In this document: positions 1 through 7,171 of the stretch, piece by piece
How positions within the stretch are numbered: position 1 is the first letter of the stretch
Layout: the number at the start of each line of letters is the position of its first letter
Origin: UMGS1370 sp963557065
Lineage (GTDB): Bacteria; Bacillota; Clostridia; Lachnospirales; Lachnospiraceae
Direction: 5' to 3'
DNA length: 10,963 nucleotides
NCBI GenBank assembly: GCA_963557065.1
Contig: CAUWCT010000080.1
Span: 1 to 10,963, forward strand
Program-made: the position numbers and the translations under genes
The notes under the pieces: model-generated
What the model was told of the DNA's origin: nothing
What the model saw: the letters and a program-made list of their open reading frames with translations, nothing else
Databases searched by the model: none

Positions 1-83
1 AATCGGGGCTAATGTTTCAGGTTTTTCGGGACATTTTCAAAAACGCTTGACACGACTTTTTTCTATTTTTTTCATCTTTTTTT
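1..83. other. Non-coding edge sequence, T-rich at 57-83
   Basis: No credible gene is visible here. Positions 57-83 are dominated by T runs on the plus strand (A runs on the ispD transcript strand), so they do not make an intrinsic terminator for ispD. A TTGACA at 47-52 has no acceptable -10 at the right spacing. The segment probably separates ispD from a gene beyond the left edge. Confidence 0.4.
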
Positions 84-142
84 GCAGCAATTCAGCCATA
101 GGAAGATTCAGGCCCAAACAGACACTGAATACTTGTTTTCAT
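84..142 (+). repeat. Diverged partial copy of the 151-bp MITE-like element
   Basis: Aligning by eye without gaps to the first 59 bases of the element at 10403-10461 gives about 44 of 59 matches. The strongest blocks are TTCAGCCAT, GAAGATTCAG and CTTGTTTTCAT. The copy starts at the position equivalent to the GTAA terminus (here GCAG). It has no recognisable right half, so it is either a decayed half-element or a shorter family member. It retains a local hairpin, ATTCAG (106-111) with CTGAAT (125-130). It lies immediately downstream of ispD, and its last bases (139-141) form the ispD stop codon. Confidence 0.6.
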
Positions 143-876
143 GCGAATGCTCCTACCGGTTTCCCAGAACGGCATCTTCCCTTTTCAAGTCTCAGAAATA
201 CTTCTGCTACTGCCATATCCTCTGGTGTCGTAACCTTTATATTAAAATAACTTCCTTCTATTAATCGGACCTTGTGAGCAGTCATAGTTTCCAGCACCAT
301 AGCATCGTCTGTCACTCCCTGCTGATATTCTTCTTTTGAAACCAATTTTTCATATGCCTCCAAAATCCATTGATAAGAAAATGCCTGGGGCGTCTGAATC
401 TGCCACAGACTGTTCCTGTCGGGAGTGGACGCCACAAATCCATCCGCCCCTGCTATCTTAATTGTATCCTTCACCGGCATTCCCGCCACGCAGGCTCCGT
501 ACGTTTCTGCCCCGGCTAATGCCCTGGAAATAATCTCGTCTGTCAGCAGTGGCCTGGCTCCATCATGGATCAGCACATATTCTGCAGACTGAACCGCCTT
601 TAGCCCTTCATAAACAGAATGATACCGTTCCCTTCCCCCGGCAATGACCTCGGTCACTTTTGAACATCCATACCGTTCCACAATCTCTTTCCGGCAGTAT
701 TCTATTTCGTCTTTTCCTGTAACCAATACCACCTGGTCAACCACGCTGTTTTCAAACGCTTCCAAAGCGTAAACGATTAAAGGTCTCCCATCCAATAGAA
801 GAAACTGTTTCTGTACATTGCTCTGCATCCGTTTTCCCTGACCTGCCGCCAGTACAATCGCCGCTGATTTTGCCAT
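139..876 (-). CDS. ispD: 2-C-methyl-D-erythritol 4-phosphate cytidylyltransferase
   Basis: This cytosolic enzyme of the non-mevalonate (MEP) isoprenoid pathway transfers CMP from CTP to methylerythritol phosphate. The 245-residue product shows the family signatures in order: the nucleotide-binding loop IVLAAGQGKRM at residues 7-17 with Lys23, GGRERYHSVYEGL at 80-92, VLIHDGARP at 101-109, VKDTIK at 135-140, LWQIQTPQAF at 157-166, and TDDA followed by NIKVTTPEDM near 189-221. The ATG at 876-874 is preceded by AGGGAGG (885-891) at 8 nt, which supports this start. It lies 107 nt downstream of tsaD and is the last gene of the run. The final ~15 residues (RCRSGKPVGAFA region) extend past the usual catalytic fold, and the stop codon lies in a MITE-like repeat, so the C-terminal tail may have been remodelled by that repeat. 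Confidence 0.95.
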   Translation of the reverse strand: MAKSAAIVLAAGQGKRMQSNVQKQFLLLDGRPLIVYALEAFENSVVDQVVLVTGKDEIEYCRKEIVERYGCSKVTEVIAGGRERYHSVYEGLKAVQSAEYVLIHDGARPLLTDEIISRALAGAETYGACVAGMPVKDTIKIAGADGFVASTPDRNSLWQIQTPQAFSYQWILEAYEKLVSKEEYQQGVTDDAMVLETMTAHKVRLIEGSYFNIKVTTPEDMAVAEVFLRLEKGRCRSGKPVGAFA

Positions 877-983
877 CTTCTCATCCTCCCTGTGCCCCTG
901 GCATCAACATGTCCTGGCGCACACCACCTGTATAATTTATTTTGCATCATGATACTGAATGTGAATGCGGGAGTACACCCTTA
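877..983 (-). other. tsaD-ispD intergenic region
   Basis: This 107-nt gap on the transcribed strand has no clear terminator. It contains the near-palindrome GGGTGTACTCCC (970-981) just after the tsaD stop. There is a TTATAC (930-935) that could be a -10, but no good -35 is present at 16-18 nt, so independent ispD transcription is only weakly suggested. The ispD ribosome binding site lies at 885-891. Confidence 0.35.
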
Positions 984-2018
984 TCAGCGTTCCCCCAATT
1001 TCAGATTGGGAACCGCATTTAAATCCCAGCCATGTCTGGTACCCTTCTGATATTCGTAATATGCGGCCACTCCAATCATTGCTGCATTATCCGTACAGAA
1101 AACCGGCGATGGATAGTAAAATTCCAGCCCTTCCTTTTTACATGCCTCTGCCATCCCTGCCCTGAGAGCGGAGTTAGACGCTACGCCTCCTGCAATGGCC
1201 AGCTTCTTATAACCATATTCTTTTGCTGCCATAACGGCCCTGCTTACCAGAGATTCTACTACTGCATTCTGGAAGGAAGCCACCAAATCCGGCACTACGA
1301 TTTCTTCCCCCATCATTTTCGCATGATTAATGTGGTTTAATACTGCTGATTTTAAACCGCTGAAACTAAAATCATAAGGACTTCCTTCAATTTTCGCTCT
1401 TGGAAATTCAATGGCATGAGGATTCCCTTCTTTCGCAGCTTTATCTACCTTGGGGCCGCCTGGATACCCCAGCCCCACTGCCCTGGCCACTTTGTCAAAA
1501 GCTTCTCCCGCCGCGTCGTCCCTGGTTCGGCCAATAATTTCAAATTCCCCGTAATCCTTCACAATTACCAGATGGGTATGGCCTCCCGAAACAATGAGGC
1601 ATACGAATGGCGGCTCTAAATCCGGATGTTCAATAAAATTGGCAGATACATGGCCTTCAATATGATGAACGCCTACCAGGGGCTTTTTTGCAGCAAATGC
1701 AATGGCCTTTGCTTCAGCTACGCCTACTAACAACGCTCCTACCAGTCCAGGTCCGTAGGTTACGCCAATCGCCGTAATCTCTTCTAAAGTTACACCTGCT
1801 TCTGACAAGGCGCTCTCAATTACCTGGTTAATCTTTTCAATGTGCTTTCTGGATGCCAGTTCTGGCACAACTCCTCCATAAAGTGTGTGAAGGGCAATCT
1901 GAGATGAAATCACATTTGACAATATTTCTCTTCCGTTTCTCACTACTGATGCAGCCGTCTCATCGCAGGAACTTTCAATCGCTAAAATCAGCACATCCTC
2001 TGTTTTCTCTCTTTCCAT
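984..2018 (-). CDS. tsaD: tRNA N6-adenosine threonylcarbamoyltransferase TsaD
   Basis: TsaD is the catalytic subunit that transfers threonylcarbamoyl from threonylcarbamoyl-AMP to A37 of ANN-decoding tRNAs (t6A), working with TsaB and TsaE. The 344-residue product has the Kae1/Gcp ASKHA fold signatures: IESSCDET at 14-21, metal-binding HIEGH at 119-123, SGGHTHL at 144-150, GEAFDKVAR at 171-179, GGVASN at 277-282, and CTDNAAMIG with metal-ligand Asp310. The start was placed at the ATG at 2018-2016 because AGGGGAGG (2026-2033) sits 7 nt upstream. A longer reading from TTG at 2045 would add nine residues and overlap rnz, but it would bury this ribosome binding site inside the gene. The rnz stop codon overlaps this site, which suggests translational coupling. 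Unlike the common tsaE-tsaB-rimI-tsaD order, tsaD is here about 3.9 kb from rimI. Confidence 0.95.
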   Translation of the reverse strand: MEREKTEDVLILAIESSCDETAASVVRNGREILSNVISSQIALHTLYGGVVPELASRKHIEKINQVIESALSEAGVTLEEITAIGVTYGPGLVGALLVGVAEAKAIAFAAKKPLVGVHHIEGHVSANFIEHPDLEPPFVCLIVSGGHTHLVIVKDYGEFEIIGRTRDDAAGEAFDKVARAVGLGYPGGPKVDKAAKEGNPHAIEFPRAKIEGSPYDFSFSGLKSAVLNHINHAKMMGEEIVVPDLVASFQNAVVESLVSRAVMAAKEYGYKKLAIAGGVASNSALRAGMAEACKKEGLEFYYPSPVFCTDNAAMIGVAAYYEYQKGTRHGWDLNAVPNLKLGER

Positions 2019-2031
2019 AGGATTTCCTCCC

Positions 2032-2943
2032 CTATTCTTCATCAAAATCCAACGTCATGGTATAGCCATCTCTGGCCGCTTTGGTTCTTGGGAAAATCTT
2101 TTTTACTTCATCCATAAATTCATCCGGATGCGTCAGGGACGGGCTGTAATGGGTCAGCCACATCTGCCTCGGTCCGGCTTCTTTTGCCAGGGCCGCCGCC
2201 TCGTAAAAAGTCATGTGTTTATTTTCCCTGGCCTTTGCCGCCTTTTCTTTTTCCCCGTACATTCCCTCACAGATAAACAAATCCGCATCCTTTGCATACT
2301 CCGCGATTACAGGAACCGGACGGGTATCGGTGCAGTAAGCGACTTTCAGCCCCCGTCTGGCAGCTCCCAGCACCATGTCCGGGGTCAGCACCCGATCGCC
2401 GTCCATCACAGTCTCCCCCATCTGAAGGTGTTTCCAGAATCTCTGGGGAATCTCCTGGGTTCTGGCCCTTTCCACATCAAACCTTCCCTTTCTGGGAATG
2501 GAAATCGTATAACCGTAGCAAACCACATTATGATTGACCCGGTAGGCGTCAATCACATATGGCCCCAGCTTTAACTGCTGTCTGGTTTCCGTCAGTTCCA
2601 TAAACTTCAGTTCAAATGGAAGTTCCGGAGCAATCACCCGCAAAGCTCCCACTACCCGCTCCAGACCTTTTGGGCCAATTAATGTCAGCGGTTCGGTCCG
2701 CTCTGCATTTCCCATTGTCAAAAGAAGCCCTGGAAGACCGCTGATATGATCCGCATGATAATGAGTAAAACAAATCACGTCAATGGGCTTCGGGCTCCAT
2801 CCCTTTTCCTTTAAAGCCACCTGGGTCCCTTCCCCGCAATCAATCAAAAGGCTGCTTCCATCGCATCTGGCCATCATAGATGTCAGCCAGCGGTAAGGGA
2901 GAGGCATCATTCCTCCTGTCCCAAGCAAACAAATATCCAGCAT
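2032..2943 (-). CDS. rnz: Ribonuclease Z (tRNA 3' processing endonuclease)
   Basis: This is a metallo-beta-lactamase-fold endonuclease of 303 residues, the normal size for a short-form bacterial RNase Z, which cleaves tRNA precursors 3' of the discriminator base. The N-terminal beta strand LLGTGG (6-11) is followed by DCGEGTQ at 35-41 and the di-zinc motif HYHADH at 61-66 continuing as ISGLPGLL, typical of RNase Z rather than generic beta-lactamases. Further metal ligands fit His138, Asp206 in CTDTRP, and His265 in LTHYS; a conserved-type His243 lies in KHMTFYEAA. The start ATG at 2943-2941 has AAAGGAGA upstream at 7 nt. It lies 16 nt after the DHHW/AlgJ-like gene and its stop overlaps the tsaD ribosome binding site. 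A divergent MBL phosphodiesterase is the main alternative. Confidence 0.85.
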   Translation of the reverse strand: MLDICLLGTGGMMPLPYRWLTSMMARCDGSSLLIDCGEGTQVALKEKGWSPKPIDVICFTHYHADHISGLPGLLLTMGNAERTEPLTLIGPKGLERVVGALRVIAPELPFELKFMELTETRQQLKLGPYVIDAYRVNHNVVCYGYTISIPRKGRFDVERARTQEIPQRFWKHLQMGETVMDGDRVLTPDMVLGAARRGLKVAYCTDTRPVPVIAEYAKDADLFICEGMYGEKEKAAKARENKHMTFYEAAALAKEAGPRQMWLTHYSPSLTHPDEFMDEVKKIFPRTKAARDGYTMTLDFDEE

Positions 2944-2959
2944 TTCTGTTCTCCTTTTC

Positions 2960-4069
2960 TTACTGCCACACCTGGGACAGTCTGTTTAAATCATCAATGA
3001 TACGTTCGTCAATATATCGTTCCAGGATTTCATACACCACCACATCCGGCTTTTCCTGGCCCATTAAGTTTTCTGCTTCGGAATTCCACCAATACGTATC
3101 CACCCTGGCAAAATACCTGGCCATCGTGGCATTGATGGCATCTGCAAAGGAATCCCTGTAAATCACAATATGTCTGGGGTCCGGAGCATTTTCACTTGTA
3201 TAAAACTTTAAAGATGGATAATAACTGGTATCTTCCGTCATATGAAGAACTGTCTCCGGAAGATACCCCTCTACCATAGCTTCCGTCTCGTCAAACTCTT
3301 CCTGGGGCAGGTGGGCCAGACGCACCAGATCTCCTGTGCCTCTTGGCGTATAGCTGACTGATACCTGACTGATATCCCAGGGAGTGCCTCCTAATGTTTT
3401 GATCAATTCCTGCCCCGCTAAAAATCCGCCTGCGTTATTCCAATGGGTGTCGGTTTTGTAATACCACTGATACGATTTATCTTCAAAACATTCTTTGGGG
3501 TAAACAATGGGAATATCGGTAGCGGTTCTTAAGTAATCCACCAGCACATCCAGCCGGTTTTTCTCATTTACCACAGTAATGTAGTCCGGCATATATTCTT
3601 TATAGATTCTCTCTTTATTGGGAGCAAACAAAACGACAAATTCTATTCCCTGTGCCTCTAAGCCGGCGTCAATTCCATTCAGAAGATTTGTTACCGTCTG
3701 ATACCATTCTTCGCTGCGGCTTCCCAGACCTCTGAAATCATCCGTACTGTTCTGCCCTGCATAAAAGAGCCAGCCATCTTTTCCCAGAGTAACTGTAGGT
3801 GTATCTGTCGAATGAAACAGGTGATAATCCAGACTGGCGTTTAAAGCCACCTGTTCATCCCGAAAGGGGGCATGATCGTTGATATAGGTTTCAATCTGGC
3901 CGCCTATTTCATCTAAATTGTCCATGGTAACGGATGCAGGAAAGGTCTCCAACATTCTCTGTTCTGCATCGCTGTAGGTTTCGGCCTGTCCTGTCAGCCC
4001 CTCTGCCGTAATCCAGATACCCGGCACAGCCAGAAACAGAAGGAACAGGCCCAGCATTAATTTTTTCAT
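2960..4069 (-). CDS. AlgJ/AlgX-like (DHHW-type) SGNH acyltransferase partner protein
   Basis: The 369-residue secreted or membrane-anchored protein begins with an uncleaved anchor or signal segment (MKKLMLGLFLLFLAVPGIW, residues 1-19). It then has an extracytoplasmic region with NDHAPFRD (64-71), GKDGWLFYAG (96-105), the catalytic-type motif DTHWNN (207-212) and RDSFAD (305-310). The Asp207, His209 and Ser307 arrangement resembles the SGNH-like Asp-His-Ser triad of AlgJ and AlgX, which act with the MBOAT protein AlgI in polysaccharide O-acetylation. The gene follows the MBOAT gene by 16 nt, as expected for that pair. The start ATG (4069-4067) is preceded by CAGGAGAAAATTAC, a good site at 8 nt. 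The inferred role is transfer of acyl groups delivered across the membrane by the MBOAT protein to a cell-surface glycan; the acceptor is unknown. Confidence 0.8.
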   Translation of the reverse strand: MKKLMLGLFLLFLAVPGIWITAEGLTGQAETYSDAEQRMLETFPASVTMDNLDEIGGQIETYINDHAPFRDEQVALNASLDYHLFHSTDTPTVTLGKDGWLFYAGQNSTDDFRGLGSRSEEWYQTVTNLLNGIDAGLEAQGIEFVVLFAPNKERIYKEYMPDYITVVNEKNRLDVLVDYLRTATDIPIVYPKECFEDKSYQWYYKTDTHWNNAGGFLAGQELIKTLGGTPWDISQVSVSYTPRGTGDLVRLAHLPQEEFDETEAMVEGYLPETVLHMTEDTSYYPSLKFYTSENAPDPRHIVIYRDSFADAINATMARYFARVDTYWWNSEAENLMGQEKPDVVVYEILERYIDERIIDDLNRLSQVWQ

Positions 4070-4085
4070 GTAATTTTCTCCTGTG

Positions 4086-5471
4086 TCAGAAACGGAAATA
4101 AATAAATGGGTTATAGGTACTGCTGATTAACAGCAGCATGGAATATCCAAAGATTCCGATCATCGCTGCGATATCTAACATCCCAATCTTCTCTTCATCA
4201 TAGAGTCTGTTTTTCAACTGGGGGAACAAAGCCTGCAAAGGCCCGCAAAGCAGCACTCCTGCCGCTGCCAGCACTACTGTCTTTTTTGTAACATACAGTT
4301 CAATGGGGTACAGTCCGGCGCAGGGAATAAACATATTTTTAAGGAGAATCAGAATTCCCCGCATACTGGTGACGCGGAACATCAGCCAGCCAATCACCAC
4401 CAAAAACATGGTGCCCAGCCAGCCCGGCTTTTTGCCGGTAATCCGCTCCAGCACAATTAAAATACCATAATAAATCCCCCAAAACACAAAATTTAAAGAA
4501 GCGCCATGCCATAACCCGGTGAGACAAAATACGAGGAACAGGTTTAAGTAAGTCCGCCTCTTTCCCTTCCGGTTGCCGCCCAGAGGAATATATACATATT
4601 CCCGGAACCAGGTAGATAAGGAAATATGCCACCTGCGCCAGAACTCTGTAATGGATTTGGAGAGGTAAGGATACTGAAAGTTTTCCATAAACCGGAATCC
4701 AAACATCCTTCCAAGCCCGATTGCCATATCCGAATATCCGGAAAAGTCAAAATAAATCTGCAGGGTATAAAGCCCCACCCCCCACCAGGCCAGGGCTGTC
4801 CCGATATGCTCAAAAGGCAGGCCGTAAATCTGGTCTGCTGCCAGAGCCATGGAATTGGAAATGATTACCTTTTTCCCCAGTCCGTAACAGAACCGCTTAA
4901 TTCCATAGCAAAAGCCGGATAAATCGGTTTTTCGCTCCGTAAGCTGCAGTTCAATATCGTGGTATTTTACAATGGGTCCTGCAATTAATTGAGGAAAAAA
5001 GGAGATATAAAGAGCCAGATTCCACAGACTTTTCTGCGCCTTATTTTCCCCTCTCCACACATCTACCACATAGGACATGGCCTGGAAGGTATAAAAAGAA
5101 ATGCCAATGGGAAGGGCGATGTCCCGGTACGCCAGCACTTCTTTTCCAAGCAGACGGTTTCCAATCTGCAAAAAGAAATTAAAATATTTAAAATACCCTA
5201 AAAGTCCTAAATTTACTGCTACACACAGCCACAAAAGCCCTGTGCGCAGTTTCCTGTTCCGGCCTGCTCTGTCAATCGCAAGACCAAATACATAATTTAA
5301 GCAGATGGAAACTACCATGAGGACAATGTAGCGAGGCTCCCCCCAGGCATAAAAAAACAGGCTGAACAGGAGCAGAATCGTATTTTTTATTTTCAGTCCG
5401 GGTACTGCAAAATACAGCAGAAACACCAGAGGGAGAAAAAACCACAAAAATACTTGAGAACTAAAAAGCAT
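4086..5471 (-). CDS. MBOAT family O-acyltransferase (AlgI/DltB-like)
   Basis: This polytopic membrane protein of 461 residues has about ten or more hydrophobic segments and the MBOAT signatures: FDFSGYSDMAIGLGRMFGF at 241-259, FWRRWHISLSTWFREYVYIPLGG at 277-299, and LTGLWHGASLNFVFWG at 317-332 with the presumed catalytic His322. This arrangement matches AlgI-type enzymes that pass acetyl groups from cytoplasmic acetyl-CoA to extracytoplasmic polysaccharide. The start ATG (5471-5469) follows AAAGGTGGTG at about 5 nt. It is the first gene of the second transcription unit, directly behind a strong extended -10 promoter (5510-5538). DltB, which works in teichoic acid D-alanylation, is less likely because no dltA, dltC or DltD-like gene is adjacent and the partner resembles AlgJ. 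Confidence 0.93.
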   Translation of the reverse strand: MLFSSQVFLWFFLPLVFLLYFAVPGLKIKNTILLLFSLFFYAWGEPRYIVLMVVSICLNYVFGLAIDRAGRNRKLRTGLLWLCVAVNLGLLGYFKYFNFFLQIGNRLLGKEVLAYRDIALPIGISFYTFQAMSYVVDVWRGENKAQKSLWNLALYISFFPQLIAGPIVKYHDIELQLTERKTDLSGFCYGIKRFCYGLGKKVIISNSMALAADQIYGLPFEHIGTALAWWGVGLYTLQIYFDFSGYSDMAIGLGRMFGFRFMENFQYPYLSKSITEFWRRWHISLSTWFREYVYIPLGGNRKGKRRTYLNLFLVFCLTGLWHGASLNFVFWGIYYGILIVLERITGKKPGWLGTMFLVVIGWLMFRVTSMRGILILLKNMFIPCAGLYPIELYVTKKTVVLAAAGVLLCGPLQALFPQLKNRLYDEEKIGMLDIAAMIGIFGYSMLLLISSTYNPFIYFRF

Positions 5472-5509
5472 TGCACACCACCTTTACAAATTTTGGTTTT
5501 GTCGCTATT

Positions 5510-5538
5510 ACTATAGCACAGCAGGAAAAAGTTTACAA
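5510..5538 (-). promoter_or_regulatory. Strong sigma-A promoter for the MBOAT-rnz-tsaD-ispD unit
   Basis: On the minus strand there is TTGTAA (5538-5533), a 17-nt spacer, and TATAGT (5515-5510) preceded by TGC, giving an extended -10. The predicted start is near 5503, leaving a short leader to the MBOAT ATG at 5471. The -35 begins just after the T run of the upstream terminator. Confidence 0.8.
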
Positions 5539-5540
5539 TG

Positions 5541-5580
5541 AAAAATGGCGCAGCCCCTTGTCCTCCAAAAGTTCTGCGCC
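5541..5580 (-). terminator. Intrinsic terminator after the small CxxC gene
   Basis: On the minus strand, GGCGCAG (5579-5573) pairs with CTGCGCC (5553-5547). An inner CTTTTG/CAAGGG helix, partly G-U paired, lies between them, and ATTTTTC follows. It lies 27 nt past the 5607 stop codon and directly ahead of the MBOAT promoter, which cleanly separates two transcription units. The T-containing tail on the plus strand (CTCTTTTC) is poorer. Confidence 0.8.
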
Positions 5581-5606
5581 TCTTTTCACTATTCCTTTGT
5601 CCTTTT

Positions 5607-5849
5607 TTACAGAAGTTCTGTCTGCTCTTCCACATCTGCCTCTATACAAAACTGGCCGGATATTTCTTCATAACAGGATTCGCACAAATCAAAATGGTGC
5701 ACCTCCCCGTCCTTTTCCGAAAAATAGTCCCACGCATGGTCGATCATCATAACGCCTTCCCGGACAATTCCGTCTTTGACCACCAGTTTTTTTCCGCAGC
5801 AGTTGCATACAAGGGTTTCCAACTGCCCGTTCTTTGAGTACTTTCTCAT
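5607..5849 (-). CDS. Small CxxC/CxxC zinc-ribbon-like protein
   Basis: I do not recognise a named family. The 80-residue acidic protein has two knuckles, C15-x2-C18 (VCNCCGK) and C56-x2-C59 (DLCESCYE). They are separated by about 37 residues that include HAWDYF and HHFD, which suggests one structural zinc site. No membrane segment or signal peptide is seen. The start at ATG 5849-5847 was chosen because AAAGGTGAT lies about 8 nt upstream, with GGAGG just before it. A GTG at 5861 is an alternative (84 residues). An in-frame ATG at 5900 is unlikely because it lies inside the predicted -10 box TATAAT and so upstream of the transcript start. It lies downstream of rimI with its own promoter and terminator, so it may be regulated separately from the t6A genes. 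Its function is unknown. Confidence 0.75.
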   Translation of the reverse strand: MRKYSKNGQLETLVCNCCGKKLVVKDGIVREGVMMIDHAWDYFSEKDGEVHHFDLCESCYEEISGQFCIEADVEEQTELL

Positions 5850-5898
5850 AAAATCAATCACCTTTCCTCCAAAATCGGCACTGCTAAAATTCTTCTCC

Positions 5899-5926
5899 AT
5901 TATACATGCAAATGAACCGATTTTAA
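5899..5926 (-). promoter_or_regulatory. Promoter of the small CxxC gene
   Basis: On the minus strand there is TTAAAA (5926-5921), a 16-nt spacer, and a perfect TATAAT (5904-5899). Transcription would start near 5892, giving a leader of about 43 nt before the ATG at 5849 and excluding the upstream ATG at 5900. It lies 13-40 nt beyond the rimI stop. Confidence 0.65.
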
Positions 5927-5938
5927 GTGGAAAATGTT

Positions 5939-6376
5939 TCAAATATCCCGTTTCCACATGATTACCGCATCCTCTGCCGGATTGCGGTAATAGTCTTTTC
6001 GGACAGCTTCTTCTGCAAAACCCCATGTTTTATAAAGGGTTCTGGCTCCATCGTTTCCGGCGCGCACCTCTAAGGTAAGGGCATACCCCTCACTCATCCT
6101 GACAAACTCTTCCATGGCAGCCATCAACTCCCTTGCCGTTCCTTTTCTTCTGGCACTGGGAAGCACTCCGATTCTCTGGATTTCCCCTTCTCCTGCAATC
6201 AAACTGCACACAGCATAGCCGATTATTTCTCCGCTTTCATCTTCTGCCGCCCAGAAATGGTTCCAGGAATTGCAAAAACTGTCCCTTAAAAGTGTTTCTG
6301 ACCATGGGTCCGAAAAACACTGCCTTTCAATTTCCGCTGCAGCAGGCATATCCTGCAACGTCAGTGGGCGGATCAC
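5939..6376 (-). CDS. rimI: Ribosomal protein S18-alanine N-acetyltransferase (GNAT)
   Basis: This is a GNAT-fold acetyltransferase of 145 residues. It shows the acetyl-CoA-binding segment RIGVLPSARRKGTARELM (68-85), then LEVRAGNDGARTLYKTWGF (102-120) and RKDYYRNPAEDAVIMWK, the C-terminal signature typical of RimI. RimI acetylates the N-terminal alanine of ribosomal protein S18; in Firmicutes it is usually encoded with tsaB and tsaE. The start is GTG (6376-6374), overlapping the tsaB stop as GTGA, with GGAG about 9 nt upstream inside tsaB, so translation is probably coupled. In the CoA loop the usual R-x-x-G-x-G/A reads RRKGTA, which is acceptable. Another GNAT specificity cannot be excluded. 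Confidence 0.88.
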   Translation of the reverse strand: MIRPLTLQDMPAAAEIERQCFSDPWSETLLRDSFCNSWNHFWAAEDESGEIIGYAVCSLIAGEGEIQRIGVLPSARRKGTARELMAAMEEFVRMSEGYALTLEVRAGNDGARTLYKTWGFAEEAVRKDYYRNPAEDAVIMWKRDI

Positions 6377-7128
6377 AGCGACTTCTCCAAACGGTTGAAC
6401 TTACAGGGCTGTACGCCTCCATCCCCGGCTAACAGTTCTTTCCCTTCCCGTTCCCGTTCTGCCTGTGATTTTCTCAGATACTCCGGAACGTGATCCCTGG
6501 CATGTTCCGTCTTTCCTTCTTTCATATAAACGGCCCCAAGCGCCGCCACCGAAGCGGCTCTCTGTCGATTCATATGAGCAGGCGCAAACCGGAATGGCAC
6601 TGTCATTGTTTCCTCAATCAGGTTTTGGAACACCGGCACTCCGTCGCCTAAAAAGATGACCGGCTGATTTTTCTCATTTAATTCTTTAATCAAATCCCCC
6701 ATATCCACAGCACATTGAGATTTTACCGCAGTCAGGCTGCTCTTTACCTGATAAATCCCAGTATAAACCTGGTTTCTTCTGGCATCCATAATGGGACAGA
6801 CAAGACCGTCCGCTCCCCAAAGGTTATAAGCCATTGCATCCAGCGTGGGCACATGGATCAGCGGCCTGTTAAGCGCCAGACCCAATCCCTTTGCAGTGGC
6901 AGACCCAATCCGCAGACCGGTAAAAGAGCCTGGCCCCCCGGACACTGCCACTGCATCTAGGGTTTCCAGATCCATATCCAATATCCCGGCCAATTCATCC
7001 AACATGGGAAGCAGGGTCTGGGAATGGGTCTTTTTGTTATTCATCGTATATTCTCCGGTCAGCACTCCGTCTGTGACGACTGCCACACTTGCTACCAGAG
7101 AAGAACTTTCAATTCCCAATATTCTCAT
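6373..7128 (-). CDS. tsaB: tRNA threonylcarbamoyladenosine biosynthesis protein TsaB
   Basis: TsaB is the non-catalytic ASKHA-fold paralogue of TsaD and scaffolds the TsaD-TsaB-TsaE complex that makes t6A37 in tRNA. The 251-residue product begins MRILGIESSS and carries SGGPGSFTGLRIG at 63-75, MDARRNQVYTGIY at 114-126 and PEYLRKSQAE at 215-224, all typical of TsaB. It lacks the HIEGH metal motif of TsaD, as expected. The start ATG (7128-7126) has GGGGAGG with 5 nt spacing. It lies 43 nt after tsaE, with a small hairpin in between, and overlaps rimI by 4 nt. The partners tsaE (upstream) and tsaD (about 4.4 kb downstream) are in this window; the enzyme making the TC-AMP substrate (TsaC/Sua5) is not. 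Confidence 0.95.
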   Translation of the reverse strand: MRILGIESSSLVASVAVVTDGVLTGEYTMNNKKTHSQTLLPMLDELAGILDMDLETLDAVAVSGGPGSFTGLRIGSATAKGLGLALNRPLIHVPTLDAMAYNLWGADGLVCPIMDARRNQVYTGIYQVKSSLTAVKSQCAVDMGDLIKELNEKNQPVIFLGDGVPVFQNLIEETMTVPFRFAPAHMNRQRAASVAALGAVYMKEGKTEHARDHVPEYLRKSQAEREREGKELLAGDGGVQPCKFNRLEKSL

Positions 7129-7139
7129 GACATCCTCCC

Positions 7140-7158
7140 CGCTGCTTTTACAGCAGCG
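7140..7158 (-). other. Small hairpin between tsaE and tsaB
   Basis: On the minus strand, CGCTGCT (7158-7152) pairs with AGCAGCG (7146-7140) around a 5-nt loop, directly ahead of the tsaB ribosome binding site GGGGAGG. There is no T run after it, so it is not an intrinsic terminator. It could affect tsaB translation or mRNA stability, but this is only inference. Confidence 0.5.
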
Positions 7159-7171
7159 TACTAAATTTCTA

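Noticed and set aside
47..83. TTGACA followed by T runs as a plus-strand promoter
   Set aside because: No acceptable -10 hexamer occurs 16-18 nt downstream, and no plus-strand gene follows.
877..983. Riboswitch or other structured leader ahead of ispD
   Set aside because: Only short imperfect palindromes are present in 107 nt, and no known riboswitch core could be recognised.
2128..2574. Plus-strand 148-codon open frame inside rnz
   Set aside because: It is the complement of a gene with complete metal-binding motifs; the composition (many Pro, His, Arg) is typical of a shadow frame and no ribosome binding site was seen.
5850..6026. Longer version of the small CxxC protein starting within rimI (139 residues)
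   Set aside because: The extra N-terminal residues overlap the rimI 3' end in another frame, there is no ribosome binding site, and the predicted promoter lies inside this extension.
7140..7158. Hairpin between tsaE and tsaB as a terminator
   Set aside because: There is no T run after the stem, and the tsaB ribosome binding site follows immediately.
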